From Brevundimonas vesicularis NBRC 12165 (lineage in GTDB: Bacteria; Pseudomonadota; Alphaproteobacteria; Caulobacterales; Caulobacteraceae), in assembly GCF_001592205.1 (NCBI RefSeq), contig NZ_BCWM01000010.1, forward strand, positions 62,001-126,000: a stretch of 64,000 nucleotides of DNA. The letters are read 5' to 3'. The stretch's first letter is position 1; each line of letters opens with the position of its first letter. Both the position numbers and the translations under genes were made by a program. Below the pieces are notes generated by a model. The model did not search any database. It worked only from the letters and a program-made list of their open reading frames with translations, and was not told the DNA's origin. Below, piece by piece: positions 51,319 to 60,784 of the stretch.

Positions 51319-52803
51319 TCAATGCGCGCCGGCGCCGTCCGGCAGATGCATCTTCTCGAACCGCCCCACCCGCGTGACCAGGGTGCGGGCGGCGTCGTTC
51401 ATGCCCAAGACCTGCACGTCCGCGCCCTGACGGCGGTAGCGGAAGACGACCTTGTCCACGGCGGCGACGCCGGTCAGATCCCACAGATGGGCGTCGCTGA
51501 GATCGATCTCGACGCGCGTGGGTTGGCCGTGATGCTCAAAGCTGGCGGCGAACAGATCGGCCGAGGCGAAGAACAGCTGGCCTGAGACGCGGTAGCGCAG
51601 GACGCCCGGTTCCGGCGTCGAAACCTCGGTCACGGCGATGGTCTTGCCGACCTTGCGCATGAAGAAGATCGCCGACAGCAGCACGCCCAGGATGACGCCC
51701 TTGGACAGGTCGTGGGTGGCGACGACGGTCACGGTCGTGGCGATCATGACGATGGACGACTGAAGCGGAGTGGAGCGCAGCTTCATCACCGAGGACCAGT
51801 CGAAGGTGCCGATCGAGACCATGATCATGACGGCGACCAGGGCGGCCATCGGGATCCGGGCGACCCAGGTCTGAAGCGCCAGCATCAAAAACAGCAGGAA
51901 CAGGCCGGCCCACAATGTGGACAGACGCCCGCGTGCGCCGGAGGTGACGTTAATCATCGACTGACCGATCATGGCGCAGCCCGCCATGCCGCCGAACAGG
52001 GGCGACAGGATGTTGGCGATCCCTTGGCCGCGCGTCTCGCGATCCTTGTCCGAAGGGGTGTCGGTGATGTCGTCGATCAGGTTCGCGGTCAGCAGGCTTT
52101 CCAGCAGGCCGACGAAGGCCAGGGTCGCCGAAATCGGGGCGATGATGACCAGCGTCTCCCACGTCAGGGGGACGGCGGGCAGATGGAACATCGGCAGGCT
52201 GGTCGGCATCTGGCCCATGTCGCCGACGGTGCGCACATCCAGCTTCAGCACGATCACCAGGGCGCTGATGGCGACGATGGCGACCAGGGGCGAGGGCACG
52301 GCCTTGGTGAGGCGCGGAAAGCCGTAGATGACGACCAGGGCCGCCGCGACAAGGGCGTAGGTGATCCAGCCCTGGCCGATCAGCTCAGGCATCTGGGCCA
52401 AGAAGATCAGGATCGCCAGCGAGTTGACGAAGCCGGTCATGACGCTGCGGCTGACGAACTTGATGTAGCGGCCCAGCTTCAGCAGGCCGATGACAATCTG
52501 GAACACGCCGCAGAGCAGCGAGGCGGCGAAGAGATATTCCAGCCCGTGGTCGCGCACGAGCGTGACCATCAGCAGGGCCATGGCGCCGGTCGCGGCCGAG
52601 ATCATGGCCGGCCGGCCGCCCACGAATGCGATGGTCACGGCGATGACCACGCTGGCGTAGAGGCCGACGGCGGGATCGACGCCGGCGATGATGGAAAAGG
52701 CGATGGCTTCGGGGATCAGGGCCAGGGCCACAACGGTCCCCGCCAGAAGATCGCGGCGAGGATTGGCGAGCCATTGCTGGCGCGCGGAGGCGATAATGGA
52801 CAT
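51319..52803 (-). CDS. SulP family inorganic anion transporter with STAS domain
   Basis: 494 residues: about 12-14 membrane helices ([27 protein letters not shown] start, [32 protein letters not shown]) and a C-terminal STAS domain (about residues 400-490, [16 protein letters not shown]). May carry sulfate, bicarbonate or other anions; the LLESLLTA segment resembles the BicA-type group, so bicarbonate is possible but unproven. Confidence 0.9.
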   Translation of the reverse strand: MSIIASARQQWLANPRRDLLAGTVVALALIPEAIAFSIIAGVDPAVGLYASVVIAVTIAFVGGRPAMISAATGAMALLMVTLVRDHGLEYLFAASLLCGVFQIVIGLLKLGRYIKFVSRSVMTGFVNSLAILIFLAQMPELIGQGWITYALVAAALVVIYGFPRLTKAVPSPLVAIVAISALVIVLKLDVRTVGDMGQMPTSLPMFHLPAVPLTWETLVIIAPISATLAFVGLLESLLTANLIDDITDTPSDKDRETRGQGIANILSPLFGGMAGCAMIGQSMINVTSGARGRLSTLWAGLFLLFLMLALQTWVARIPMAALVAVMIMVSIGTFDWSSVMKLRSTPLQSSIVMIATTVTVVATHDLSKGVILGVLLSAIFFMRKVGKTIAVTEVSTPEPGVLRYRVSGQLFFASADLFAASFEHHGQPTRVEIDLSDAHLWDLTGVAAVDKVVFRYRRQGADVQVLGMNDAARTLVTRVGRFEKMHLPDGAGAH

Positions 52804-52968
52804 TTCAGGATTTCATCTGGATGAGCCTTACCGATGCTTCGGTTTCTGGCGGCTCGGTTTCCCAGCGGATCGGCGGCGGGGATAGCCACCCGTCGCCTGC
52901 GAACAGGGCCGGGTCCAAGGTGATGGCGTCCTGATGCGATGTTGCGCCGCGAAAAGCAAGCGTGACGG

Positions 52969-54150
52969 CTAGATCAATCCGTCCATCGTCGGCGCTTCGG
53001 CGGCGCTGCCGGGGAAGACGCGGGCGTCCAGGGCGGCGCGGTCGAGGCCCATGTGATCGCGCAACACGCCCTTGAACACCGAACGGATATCCAGCGTCGG
53101 CGCCAGGTCGCGGTTCTCGAACAGGCGGTTGTCGGCCAGGGTCGGCCAGTCGCCGATGGGGCCGCCGCGCTTGACAGCGCCGCCCGCCAGCAGAAGCGAG
53201 GAGCCGGTGCCGTGGTCGGTTCCCTGGGTGCCGTTGGCGCGGGCGGTGCGGCCGAACTCGGTGGCGACGACGACGGCGGTGCGCGACCAAGCCTCGCCGA
53301 GACCGTTCTTCAGGCCTGAGATCAGTTGATCCAGTCCGGTCAGGCGGGTCTGGAGTTGCGCCCTCTGACCCGCGTGGGTGTCCCAGCCGTCCAGCGAGAC
53401 GGCGACGATGTCGGCGCCCTCCGGTCCGGTCATCAGCTTGGCGACGGCTTGGCCCAGGCCCTGGACGTCGTTGCGGCGCAGGCGTTGGTCGCCGCCGTCC
53501 ATCCCCACCAGTTGCTCGGTCGCCAGACCCCGCGCCAGGTTCTGGCCCAGCATCGGATCCTCGACATAGAGGTCCTGAAGCAGGGAGGCGATGCGGTCGC
53601 CGTCGCGCACCTGTCCGCCCGGCGCCCAGCTGGACACGGGTGCGTCGCCGCGCAGGATCAGGGGCGTCTGGGCGCCGATCGACAGGCCTTTCAGCGACGT
53701 TCCGCCGACCGCGACGATGGCGCGGTTCAGCCAGCCGTCGGATTGCTGGCGCAGACCTTCACCGCCGTTCTCCAGCACGTCCTGGGCGTCGAAATGCGAG
53801 CGGATGCGCACGGGCAGGGCGACGGCGGGGGCGAACCGCATCTGACCCTGACCATAAAGGGCGTGCAGGCCCGCCAGCGCCGGATGCAGGCCGAAGCCTT
53901 CGCTTAGGGCCAGGGCGCCGTTCGTCTCGCCGGGCGCGGCGATGGCCAGACCACCGCGCAAGGGGACGTAGTTCGGATCGGCGTAGGGGACCGTAACCGA
54001 CAGCCCGTCCATCGCGCCGCGCGCGATGACGACGACCAGCTTGTTGGTTGGGCCGTTGGTCTGGGCGGCGACGCGTCCTGCGAAGGCCAGGCCGACCCCG
54101 GCGGAGGCGGCGGCCAGCAGATGGCGGCGGTTCATATTGAGGGCGGTCAT
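52969..54150 (-). CDS. DUF1501 domain secreted protein
   Basis: 393 residues with a Tat-like signal (NRRHLLAAASAGVGLAFAGRVAAQ). DUF1501 motifs: VVIARGAMDGLSVTVPYADPNY, RSHFDAQDVLENG, VSLDGWDTHAGQ, VVVATEFGRTARANGTQGTDHG. Sulfatase-like fold of unknown activity. The ATG at 54150 overlaps the DUF1800 stop by 4 bp, the usual pair. Confidence 0.93.
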   Translation of the reverse strand: MTALNMNRRHLLAAASAGVGLAFAGRVAAQTNGPTNKLVVVIARGAMDGLSVTVPYADPNYVPLRGGLAIAAPGETNGALALSEGFGLHPALAGLHALYGQGQMRFAPAVALPVRIRSHFDAQDVLENGGEGLRQQSDGWLNRAIVAVGGTSLKGLSIGAQTPLILRGDAPVSSWAPGGQVRDGDRIASLLQDLYVEDPMLGQNLARGLATEQLVGMDGGDQRLRRNDVQGLGQAVAKLMTGPEGADIVAVSLDGWDTHAGQRAQLQTRLTGLDQLISGLKNGLGEAWSRTAVVVATEFGRTARANGTQGTDHGTGSSLLLAGGAVKRGGPIGDWPTLADNRLFENRDLAPTLDIRSVFKGVLRDHMGLDRAALDARVFPGSAAEAPTMDGLI

Positions 54151-55637
54151 CGGCGTTGGAACTCCGGCGACATGAACAGAAGGGTGAGGGCCTCCGGCCG
54201 GCTTTCGGCGCGGGCGACGGCGAGCCGCGTGCGTTCGCCGAGGCGCGGGCCGAGGGCGGCGGCGGCGACCGCGTTTGGATCGCTCGCTTGCGCCAGATCG
54301 GCGGCGGTGCGCGACCAGTTCAGCCGTTTGACCAGGGCGTCGGGACCGGCCCAGTCGGCGGCCGTGTCGGGCCAGCCCTCGGGCGACGCGGGCGCGAACG
54401 GCGGCTGGCCCATGTCGAGCAGGGCCTGGCGCAACGGCTGGATCCGCTGAGGCTGGGTTCCCAGCGCGCGATGGGTCGAGACGATGAAGTCGTAGGGCGT
54501 CTTGATCTTGGCGGGCTGGGGCGTCCAGGTCTCGGGCGCGCCGATCAGGGTGCGGGCGACCTGGGCCAGATCGCCGCCGGAGCGGGTCCAGGCCGCTTCC
54601 AGTCGGGCGACCAGGGCGGGCGGCGGATCGTCGGCGACGAAATGGGCGGCGAGACGGCGCGACAGACGTTTGGCCGTCGCCGGATGCCGGGCGAGGTCGC
54701 GCAGGATGGCCTGCCCCTGGGCCAGGCCCGCCGCGGGATAGGTCTTGCCCATCACCGTGCGGGCGCCGGGTTCGTGGACATTGGCGCGGAAGACAAAGCC
54801 GTCGGGACCGGGCTCGGCCTGGGCGGCCATCCTGCGCGCTCGCTGAGGGCGACCCGGCTGACGCTGGTCGCGCGCGGCGGGGATCGACCAGCCGGTCAGG
54901 GCTCGGGCCAGTTCGGTGACGTCGCCCTGCGTATAGCCGCCGTCGGCGCCGACGGTGTGCAACTCCATCATCTCGCGGGCCAGGTTCTCGTTCAGCCCGG
55001 CGTTGCGGCGGGCGCCGGCCAGGCTGTCGGGACCGACGGAGCGGGCCTGATCCAGATAGAGCAGCATGGCGGGATGCTGTTCGGCGGCCAGGACCAGATC
55101 CTCGAACCGGCCGAAAGCGTGGGGGCGGATGGCCTCGCGCTCGTACTGGCCGACGAAGGCGCCGCTGGCGAACTTGGCGGCCGAGACGGTCAGGGCGTTC
55201 GACCAGAACAGGGCCCAGCGCTCGGCGAAGCCGTCGTCGGTGGTCGCGCCCAACTGGGCGCGGGCCAGGAATTCCTGCGCCGTGTCCTGGGTGATGTCGC
55301 GGCGGGCGGCCTGGCGGGCTTCGCGCCGGGCGACGGCTTGCGGATCGGCGGCGTCCGGCATGGCTGGCGAGGGAGCGGGCGCGGCGTCGGCCGTCGCCGG
55401 AGCGGCGGCGCGTCGGTCGCGGCGGACCAAGCCGGCGTCGTTCTGATAGTCGATATATTGGGCGACGCGTTCGGCGGTGTCGGCGAACTGGCCGGACGGC
55501 TCGGGCGCGCCCTGGGGCCGAATCTGGCCCATGGCCCAGCCGCGCGGATCGACGGCGACGCGGTCGATCTCGCCGGGCCGTGCGCCGAGACCCAGGCGGG
55601 TCAGGGCGACGGCGGCGTCGGTCGGTGATGAAGCCAT
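54147..55637 (-). CDS. DUF1800 domain protein
   Basis: 496 residues. DUF1800 signatures: ALTRLGLGARPGEID at the start, FWSNALTVSA, NENLAREMMELHTVGADGGYTQGDVTELARALTGW, and RLSRRLAAHFVADDPP. A low-complexity Ala/Pro/Arg stretch (about residues 75-115) links N-terminal and main parts. Partner of the DUF1501 protein; function unknown, often exported though no clear signal is seen here. Confidence 0.93.
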   Translation of the reverse strand: MASSPTDAAVALTRLGLGARPGEIDRVAVDPRGWAMGQIRPQGAPEPSGQFADTAERVAQYIDYQNDAGLVRRDRRAAAPATADAAPAPSPAMPDAADPQAVARREARQAARRDITQDTAQEFLARAQLGATTDDGFAERWALFWSNALTVSAAKFASGAFVGQYEREAIRPHAFGRFEDLVLAAEQHPAMLLYLDQARSVGPDSLAGARRNAGLNENLAREMMELHTVGADGGYTQGDVTELARALTGWSIPAARDQRQPGRPQRARRMAAQAEPGPDGFVFRANVHEPGARTVMGKTYPAAGLAQGQAILRDLARHPATAKRLSRRLAAHFVADDPPPALVARLEAAWTRSGGDLAQVARTLIGAPETWTPQPAKIKTPYDFIVSTHRALGTQPQRIQPLRQALLDMGQPPFAPASPEGWPDTAADWAGPDALVKRLNWSRTAADLAQASDPNAVAAAALGPRLGERTRLAVARAESRPEALTLLFMSPEFQRR

Positions 55638-55712
55638 GGCCTTCTCCTCTCCGTCCCCAGCACACTGTAACGCCGTCGGGCGAAAACTCCGTCGCGGGGT
55701 CGGATTTGAGAG

Positions 55713-56549
55713 TCAGGCCGGTTGGGCCAGGCCGGCCTCCGCGTCCGCGATCAGGTCGCGGTCGTCGACCTGCCACGGGTGGAAATCGGGTTTGTAGAAG
55801 GCGAGGTAGTCGCCGATCATCCGGCGATACAGACCCGGCTTCAGCCACAGCCAGCGGAACAGGCCCAGACGCGCCCGCCAGCCGACGATGCCGTCTTGTT
55901 TGAGCAGCATGAAGGTCGTCTCGCGCACCGTGCGGGTGAACAGCAGGGTCGTCAGGAACATGGCCCAGCGGCGGATGCGCCAGCGCTTCAGCGGACTGAG
56001 GTCCCGGGTCGCGTGCAGGAAGACGTCATAGGCCACGCCCTTGTGCTCGATCTCCTCAATGGAGTGCCAGCGCCACAGGCGGGTCAGGTCGTGGGGCGAG
56101 CCCTTCAGCAGCTCCGGATCGGCCAGCAGCCGATGGGCGAAGGCGGCGGTGAAATGCTCCAGCGCCATGGTCGCCGCCAGCTGGGCCAGGGCCGGACGGG
56201 CGCGGGCGATGTCGAGACGGGCAGTGACATAGGCCTCGATCTCGGCGGTGTCGTAGCCGGCGCGTTCGGTGATGGCGTTGAAGGCCATGTGTTCGCGGGT
56301 GTGGGCACCTTCCTGGACCGTGAAGGCGCGGATGTCGGCGGCCAGAGCCGGGGGCGCGTCCTTGGCGAACCGCTTGACCGACTGGATGAAGAACCGCTCG
56401 CCGTCGGGGAAGGTCAGGCTGAGCGCGTTCATCACGGCGGTGCCGAACGGGTCGCCGTTCAGCCACCACCGTGGCGTCGGAGCCTCGCGGTCGATATGCA
56501 GGTCGCGCGGCTTGATCTGGAGGTCGGCGGGGGTGGCGGATTTCGCCAT
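55713..56549 (-). CDS. Putative metal-dependent hydrolase (COG3687 type)
   Basis: 278 residues. Ferritin-like helical pattern with potential metal ligands in FTVQEGAHTREHMAFN, TMALEHFTAAFAH and WHSIEEIEHKGVAYD, the signature of the uncharacterised COG3687 family. RWWLNGDPFGTAVMNALSLTFPDGERFFI is its N-terminal hallmark. Divergent from a TetR gene whose operator lies in the short intergenic gap, so probably regulated by it. Confidence 0.85.
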   Translation of the reverse strand: MAKSATPADLQIKPRDLHIDREAPTPRWWLNGDPFGTAVMNALSLTFPDGERFFIQSVKRFAKDAPPALAADIRAFTVQEGAHTREHMAFNAITERAGYDTAEIEAYVTARLDIARARPALAQLAATMALEHFTAAFAHRLLADPELLKGSPHDLTRLWRWHSIEEIEHKGVAYDVFLHATRDLSPLKRWRIRRWAMFLTTLLFTRTVRETTFMLLKQDGIVGWRARLGLFRWLWLKPGLYRRMIGDYLAFYKPDFHPWQVDDRDLIADAEAGLAQPA

Positions 56550-56583
56550 GGTTCTGCTCCTCGATTTCGAGAGGATTATGGAG

Positions 56584-56607
56584 TTAACTGACATCAATGT
56601 CAACTAA
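56584..56607. promoter_or_regulatory. TetR-type operator overlapping the tetR start codon
   Basis: TTAACTGACAT-CA-ATGTCAACTAA: 11-bp arms with nine matching positions in the 47-bp gap of the divergent pair. The core TGACAT-CA-ATGTCA is perfect. It includes the tetR ATG (56597), which suggests tight autorepression, a leaderless message, or a true start at GTG 56615. Confidence 0.65.
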
Positions 56608-57190
56608 TGGTCCGGTGAAGCGGCGACGCGGGGCGGTGGCGCGCGAAGAGGCGCTGGAGGCGGCGCGCGACCTGTTGCTGTCGGGCGGGCCGGCGGCGGT
56701 GACGCTGAAGGCGGTGGGCGAACGTATGGGCGTGGGTCACGCCAATCTGATCCATCATTTCGGCTCGGCGGCCGGGCTTCAGGGCGCGCTGATGGATGCG
56801 ATGGTTCGCGATCTGGCGCAGCGGATCGAGGCCGGCCTGGGAGAAGGGCGCGACGGCGTCGAGCCGGGGCGGCTGATGAGCGTCGTGTTCGACGCCTTCG
56901 GACCGGGCGGCGCCTCTCAGATGGCGGCCTGGCTGGCGCTGGCGCGCGAGCAGGGCCGCGCCGAGAGCTTCGCCGAGGTGGTGCGCGATCTGGCCGAACG
57001 GCTGGCGGCCATGGTGCCCGATGATCCCAAGGCGGCCGAGCGGGCCAAGGCCCTGGTGGTGACGGCCGCCTATATGGCCTTCGCCGAGGGGCTGATCGGG
57101 GACATCCTGAGGCCGATGCTGGGCGCGCCCGAGGGACTGGGCCGCGATCTGGCGCTGAAACTGACCGCGACACTTTTGGCCGAACCGTAA
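56597..57190 (+). CDS. TetR family transcriptional regulator
   Basis: 197 residues: N-terminal helix-turn-helix (ALEAARDLLLSGGPAAVTLKAVGERMGVGHANLIHHFGSAAGLQGAL region, residues about 12-62), then an all-helical ligand domain. Divergent from the COG3687 hydrolase, its likely target. Start ambiguous (ATG 56597 inside a palindrome, or GTG 56615). Confidence 0.9.
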   Translation: MSTNGPVKRRRGAVAREEALEAARDLLLSGGPAAVTLKAVGERMGVGHANLIHHFGSAAGLQGALMDAMVRDLAQRIEAGLGEGRDGVEPGRLMSVVFDAFGPGGASQMAAWLALAREQGRAESFAEVVRDLAERLAAMVPDDPKAAERAKALVVTAAYMAFAEGLIGDILRPMLGAPEGLGRDLALKLTATLLAEP

Positions 57191-57227
57191 GGTTCAGAGC
57201 CGAATCTTGGTGCTATAGTTCCCATCG

Positions 57228-57806
57228 ATGGCGCTTCTGGACTGGATGAGCGATGTGGCCGGGCCCGTGGTCCGGAGGGACGGCGTGCTGCTGCGGCCGC
57301 CGCGCGCCGCCGATTACGCCGCCTGGTCCACGCTGCGCGACGGCTCGCGCGACTATCTGCAACCGTGGGAGCCGGCCTGGCCCGAGGACGACCTGACCAA
57401 GGCGGCCTTCCGGCGCCGGTTGTCGATCTATGCGCGCGAGATGGAGCTGGGCAACGCCTGGCCCTTCTTCGTCTTTGTGCAGGACGGCAAGACCCTGGCG
57501 GGGGCGGTGACCCTGTCGAACGTGCGGCGCGGCGTCGCCGAGACGGGGACGCTGGGCTATTGGATCGGTCAGCCGTTTTCCGGTCAGGGCGTGGCGACGG
57601 CGGGCGTTCGGGCCGTCGTCGGATACGCGTTCGACAAGCTGAAGCTGCACCGGCTGGAGGCGGCCTGTCTGCCCACCAATCACGGGTCGCGACGGGTGCT
57701 GGAGAAATCCGGCTTTCGCAACGAAGGTCGGGCTCGCGCTTATTTGAAAATTAACGGCGAGTGGGCAGACCATTTGTTGTTCGGCCTGGTCGAGGACGAG
57801 CGTTGA
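57228..57806 (+). CDS. GNAT acetyltransferase (RimJ/RimL-like)
   Basis: 192 residues. Acetyl-CoA-binding motif A is IGQPFSGQGVATAGVRAVVGYAF; R-L-E-A-A-C-L-P-T-N-H-G-S-R-R-V-L-E-K-SGF near the end is typical of ribosomal-protein N-acetyltransferase RimJ. N-terminal LRPPRAADYAAW. Substrate not certain. Probably starts a transcript with the GGDEF-EAL gene, 31 bp downstream. Confidence 0.92.
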   Translation: MALLDWMSDVAGPVVRRDGVLLRPPRAADYAAWSTLRDGSRDYLQPWEPAWPEDDLTKAAFRRRLSIYAREMELGNAWPFFVFVQDGKTLAGAVTLSNVRRGVAETGTLGYWIGQPFSGQGVATAGVRAVVGYAFDKLKLHRLEAACLPTNHGSRRVLEKSGFRNEGRARAYLKINGEWADHLLFGLVEDER

Positions 57807-57837
57807 CGGCCGGGGGCCGTCTGGAAGGGCGAGACGC

Positions 57838-59505
57838 GTGACACCACGATCCCGATCGCTGGCCTGGGACGCCACGACCGCCATCGAGGCGCTGGCCGCC
57901 GCCGAGACAGCCCTGTGGGTCTGGACCCCGGCGACGGACGAACTGCGCTTCACCGGCGCGACGCGATCGCTGGGCCTGGGACCGTTGGCGCCGGAATGCA
58001 CGGCCGCCGGATTCGTGGCCCTAGCCATGCCGCAGGATCGCAGCCTGGCCGAGCGGATGCTCAAACCCCAGGACGAGGGGGCCGAGATCGCCGTGCGTCT
58101 GCGCATGCGCGGGTCCGAGACCTGTCTGTGGCGCGGCGTCTGGCTGGAGGACGGCCTGCGCGCCGCCGGCGTCGTGGCGCTGGAGACCAAGTTCGCCGGA
58201 TCGGACCGCGATACGCTGACGGGCCTGCTGGATCGTCGCGCCTTTTTGACCCGCGTCAGCGAGGTGCTGACCCAGCCCGGCGAATACGAGATCGTGGTCG
58301 GCGACGTGGACCGGCTGCGGCGCCTGAACGAGGCGCTGGGTCATGAGCGGACCGACCTGGTGTTGTCGGCACTCGGCTCGCGTCTGGCCGCCGCCTTCAA
58401 CAAGGACGCCTCGGCCGCGCGAATCGGCGAGGATGAGTTCGCTATCATCGTCCCCAAGACCGCCTCGCACACCAGCTATCGCGTTCGCGACGCGCTGGAA
58501 CAGCCGTTGCGGGTCGCGGGCTTCGACATCTATCCGACCGTCTCCATCGGGGCGGTGATGGTGGAGGGAGGGCCGGATGCGCCCGACGCCGCCGAACTGT
58601 TGCGCCGGGTCGAGCTGGCGGTGGAATCGGCCAAGGGCGCCGGGCGCGGCGGATCGGCCGCCTATGGCCGGGCGCTAGAAAGCGACAGCTTGAGCCGTCT
58701 GGCGCTGGAGGCGGATCTGAGGAACGCCTTCGTGCGCGGCGAGATCGTGCCCTTCTTCCAGCCGATCGTGAACCTGAACACGGGGGCCGTCGCCGGTTTC
58801 GAGGCGCTGGCGCGCTGGCGTCACCCGCGCCGGGGTCTGGTGCCGCCGGACGAGTTCCTGGGCCTGACCGCCGACCTGGGCATGATGAACGACCTGGGTC
58901 TGCTGATGATGACCCAGTCGGCGAGGCAGTTGGCCGAATGGATCGAACGCCATCCGCTGGCCGGCAAGCTGTTCTGCAGCGTCAACCTGTCGGTCGGCGA
59001 GATCGAGCGCCCGCACCTGTGCGAGGACGTGGCGCGCATCATCAAGGAGACCGGCCTGCCCAAGGGCGCGCTGAAGCTGGAAGTCACCGAGGGCGACATC
59101 ATGCGCGACACCGCGCGCGCCGCCGAGGTGTTGCAGTCGCTGAAGGACGTCGGGGCCTCGCTGGCGCTGGACGACTTCGGCACCGGCTTCTCGTCCCTGT
59201 CCTATCTGGCGCGCCTTCCGTTCGATACGCTGAAGATCGACCGATATTTCGTGCTGACGATGAACAAGGACGAGGGCTCGGCCAAGATCGTCAAGTCGGT
59301 GGTCAACCTGGGTCGCGACCTGTCGCTGGAAGTCGTCGCCGAGGGCGTGGAGAACGCCGAACTGGCCCGCCTGCTGCTGGACGCCCAATGCCACTACGGC
59401 CAGGGCTTCGGCTATGCCCCCGCCCTGCCGGCGCAGGAGGCCGAGGTCTATCTGGCCGAAAGCCTGGCCGACGGCACCGCGCCGCTGAAGCAGCGGTCGG
59501 CTTAG
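57838..59505 (+). CDS. GGDEF-EAL protein, probably c-di-GMP phosphodiesterase
   Basis: 555 residues from GTG 57838. An N-terminal PAS-like sensing part (about 1-120) precedes a GGDEF domain (about 125-280) with the signature GEDEF and DRDTLTGLLDRRAFL, and an EAL domain (about 295-550) with catalytic residues visible: EALARW, CSVNLSVGEI, EVTEGDIM, DDFGTGFSSLSYL, KIDRYF, EGVEN. EAL looks fully active; the GGDEF centre departs from GGDEF (G-E-D-E-F), so cyclase activity is less sure. No membrane helices. Confidence 0.92.
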   Translation: MTPRSRSLAWDATTAIEALAAAETALWVWTPATDELRFTGATRSLGLGPLAPECTAAGFVALAMPQDRSLAERMLKPQDEGAEIAVRLRMRGSETCLWRGVWLEDGLRAAGVVALETKFAGSDRDTLTGLLDRRAFLTRVSEVLTQPGEYEIVVGDVDRLRRLNEALGHERTDLVLSALGSRLAAAFNKDASAARIGEDEFAIIVPKTASHTSYRVRDALEQPLRVAGFDIYPTVSIGAVMVEGGPDAPDAAELLRRVELAVESAKGAGRGGSAAYGRALESDSLSRLALEADLRNAFVRGEIVPFFQPIVNLNTGAVAGFEALARWRHPRRGLVPPDEFLGLTADLGMMNDLGLLMMTQSARQLAEWIERHPLAGKLFCSVNLSVGEIERPHLCEDVARIIKETGLPKGALKLEVTEGDIMRDTARAAEVLQSLKDVGASLALDDFGTGFSSLSYLARLPFDTLKIDRYFVLTMNKDEGSAKIVKSVVNLGRDLSLEVVAEGVENAELARLLLDAQCHYGQGFGYAPALPAQEAEVYLAESLADGTAPLKQRSA

Positions 59506-59508
59506 GGC

Positions 59509-60375
59509 TCAGATTGCGTTTAGGGGCAGGCGCAGGTAGCGCTGGCCGTTGGCGTCCGGGGGCGGCAGGTCGCCGGCGCGGATATTGACCTGAAGCGAGG
59601 GCAGGATCAGCTGCGGCGCGCCCAGGGTGGCGTCGCGGGCCTCTCGCATGGCGACGAAGGCGTCCTCCGATGCGCCGCCGCCGATGTGGATGTTATGCGC
59701 GCGCTGTTCGGCCACGGTGGTCTCGAACCGGAAGTCGGTGCGGCCCTGGGGCAGATAGTCGTGGCCGACGAAGATGCGGGTCTCGTTGGGCAGGGTCAGC
59801 AGGCGCTGGATCGAGCGGTAAAGGGTTCGCGCGTCGCCGCCGGGAAAGTCCGTTCGCGCCGTGCCGTAGTCGGGCATAAACAAGGTGTCGCCGGTGAAGA
59901 CCGCATCGCCGATCCGATAGCTGACACAGGCGGGGGTGTGGCCGGGCGTGTGGATCACCTCGACCTTCAGATCGCCCAGGGCAAACGCGTCGCCGTCCGC
60001 ATAGAGATGATCGAAAACCGCGCCGTCCGGGCGCACGTCGTCGGCGTCGAACAGGGGGCCGAAGGCGGACTGAACCTGGGTGATCCGCCCGCCGATGCCG
60101 ATCGACACGCCCGTCGTCGCACGCAGGTGCGCCGCCGCCGTCAGGTGGTCGGCGTGGGCGTGGGTTTCGAGCACCAGGGCCAAGGTCAGCGCTTCCGACC
60201 GCAGCGCCGCCATGACGGCGTCGATCGATCGCGTCGAGGTGCGGGCCGAGGGCGCGTCGAAGTCCAGGACGGGGTCGATGATCGCCGCGTGACCCGTCGC
60301 GGGGTCGCTGACCAGATAGGTGACGGTGTGGGTCGCGGGATCGAAAAAGCCGCGGACGTCGGGGGATTGGGTCAT
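59509..60375 (-). CDS. blh: Beta-lactamase-fold persulfide dioxygenase (Blh/ETHE1 type)
   Basis: 288 residues. Oxidises glutathione persulfide to sulfite. Metal ligands: HAHADHLTAA, the His in IHTPGHTPAC, Asp in FTGDTLFMPDYGTARTDFPGG, and His in FVGHDYLP. DYGTARTDFPGGDA is typical of the ETHE1/Blh group. Divergent from the BigR-like repressor with palindromes between. AGGAG lies 8 bp before ATG 60375. Confidence 0.92.
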   Translation of the reverse strand: MTQSPDVRGFFDPATHTVTYLVSDPATGHAAIIDPVLDFDAPSARTSTRSIDAVMAALRSEALTLALVLETHAHADHLTAAAHLRATTGVSIGIGGRITQVQSAFGPLFDADDVRPDGAVFDHLYADGDAFALGDLKVEVIHTPGHTPACVSYRIGDAVFTGDTLFMPDYGTARTDFPGGDARTLYRSIQRLLTLPNETRIFVGHDYLPQGRTDFRFETTVAEQRAHNIHIGGGASEDAFVAMREARDATLGAPQLILPSLQVNIRAGDLPPPDANGQRYLRLPLNAI

Positions 60376-60397
60376 GGAGGACGCTCCTTTCGCAATC

Positions 60398-60440
60398 CAA
60401 TATATTAGGCATTGCTTATTTAGCAAGTGCGCATATATTG
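60398..60440. promoter_or_regulatory. Inverted-repeat operator region between blh and bigR
   Basis: Outer arms CAATATAT (60398-60405) and ATATATTG (60433-60440) enclose an inner repeat TTGCT-TATTT-AGCAA (60412-60426). AT-rich palindromes of this kind are bound by ArsR-family BigR repressors. Serves both divergent transcripts. Confidence 0.65.
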
Positions 60441-60446
60441 CGCCCC

Positions 60447-60779
60447 ATGATCGACCTTCAGACCATCGGACTTGAGCGTTTCCAGGCCAGCGCCGGCGAG
60501 GCGGCGGCGTTGCTGCGCGCGCTGTCCAACGAGAAGCGGCTGATGATCCTGTGTCAGCTGGGCGAGGGCGAGATGTCCGTAGGCCAACTGCTGCCCCAGG
60601 TCGGCCTGTCGCAATCGGCCCTGTCCCAGCACCTGGCCAAGCTGCGCGAAGAGGCGCTGGTCAGCACCCGTCGAGACGGCACGACCATCTTCTACCGCAT
60701 CGCCGATCCGGCCGTCCTGAAGGTCATCGCCGTGCTGGCCGAAATCTATTGTCCCCCTGTTTCCTCCGAAAAGGCATGA
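60447..60779 (+). CDS. bigR: ArsR-family persulfide-responsive repressor (BigR/SqrR-like)
   Basis: 110 residues, winged helix (LLRALSNEKRLMILCQLGEGEMSV, QSALSQHLAKLREEALV). Cys36 and Cys102 are 66 residues apart, the same spacing as the redox pair Cys42/Cys108 reported for BigR, which forms a disulfide or polysulfide bridge on sensing persulfide. Start ATG 60447 rather than TTG 60438. Followed by rhodanese and TauE genes, and divergent from blh, the canonical sulfide-detoxification cluster. Confidence 0.92.
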   Translation: MIDLQTIGLERFQASAGEAAALLRALSNEKRLMILCQLGEGEMSVGQLLPQVGLSQSALSQHLAKLREEALVSTRRDGTTIFYRIADPAVLKVIAVLAEIYCPPVSSEKA

Positions 60780-60784
60780 TTCCC

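Noticed and set aside
54150..55848. N-terminal extension that would make the DUF1501 protein 959 residues
   Set aside because: The extension is an alternative frame through DUF1800 made of Arg/Pro/Gly; the real start is the coupled ATG at 54150.
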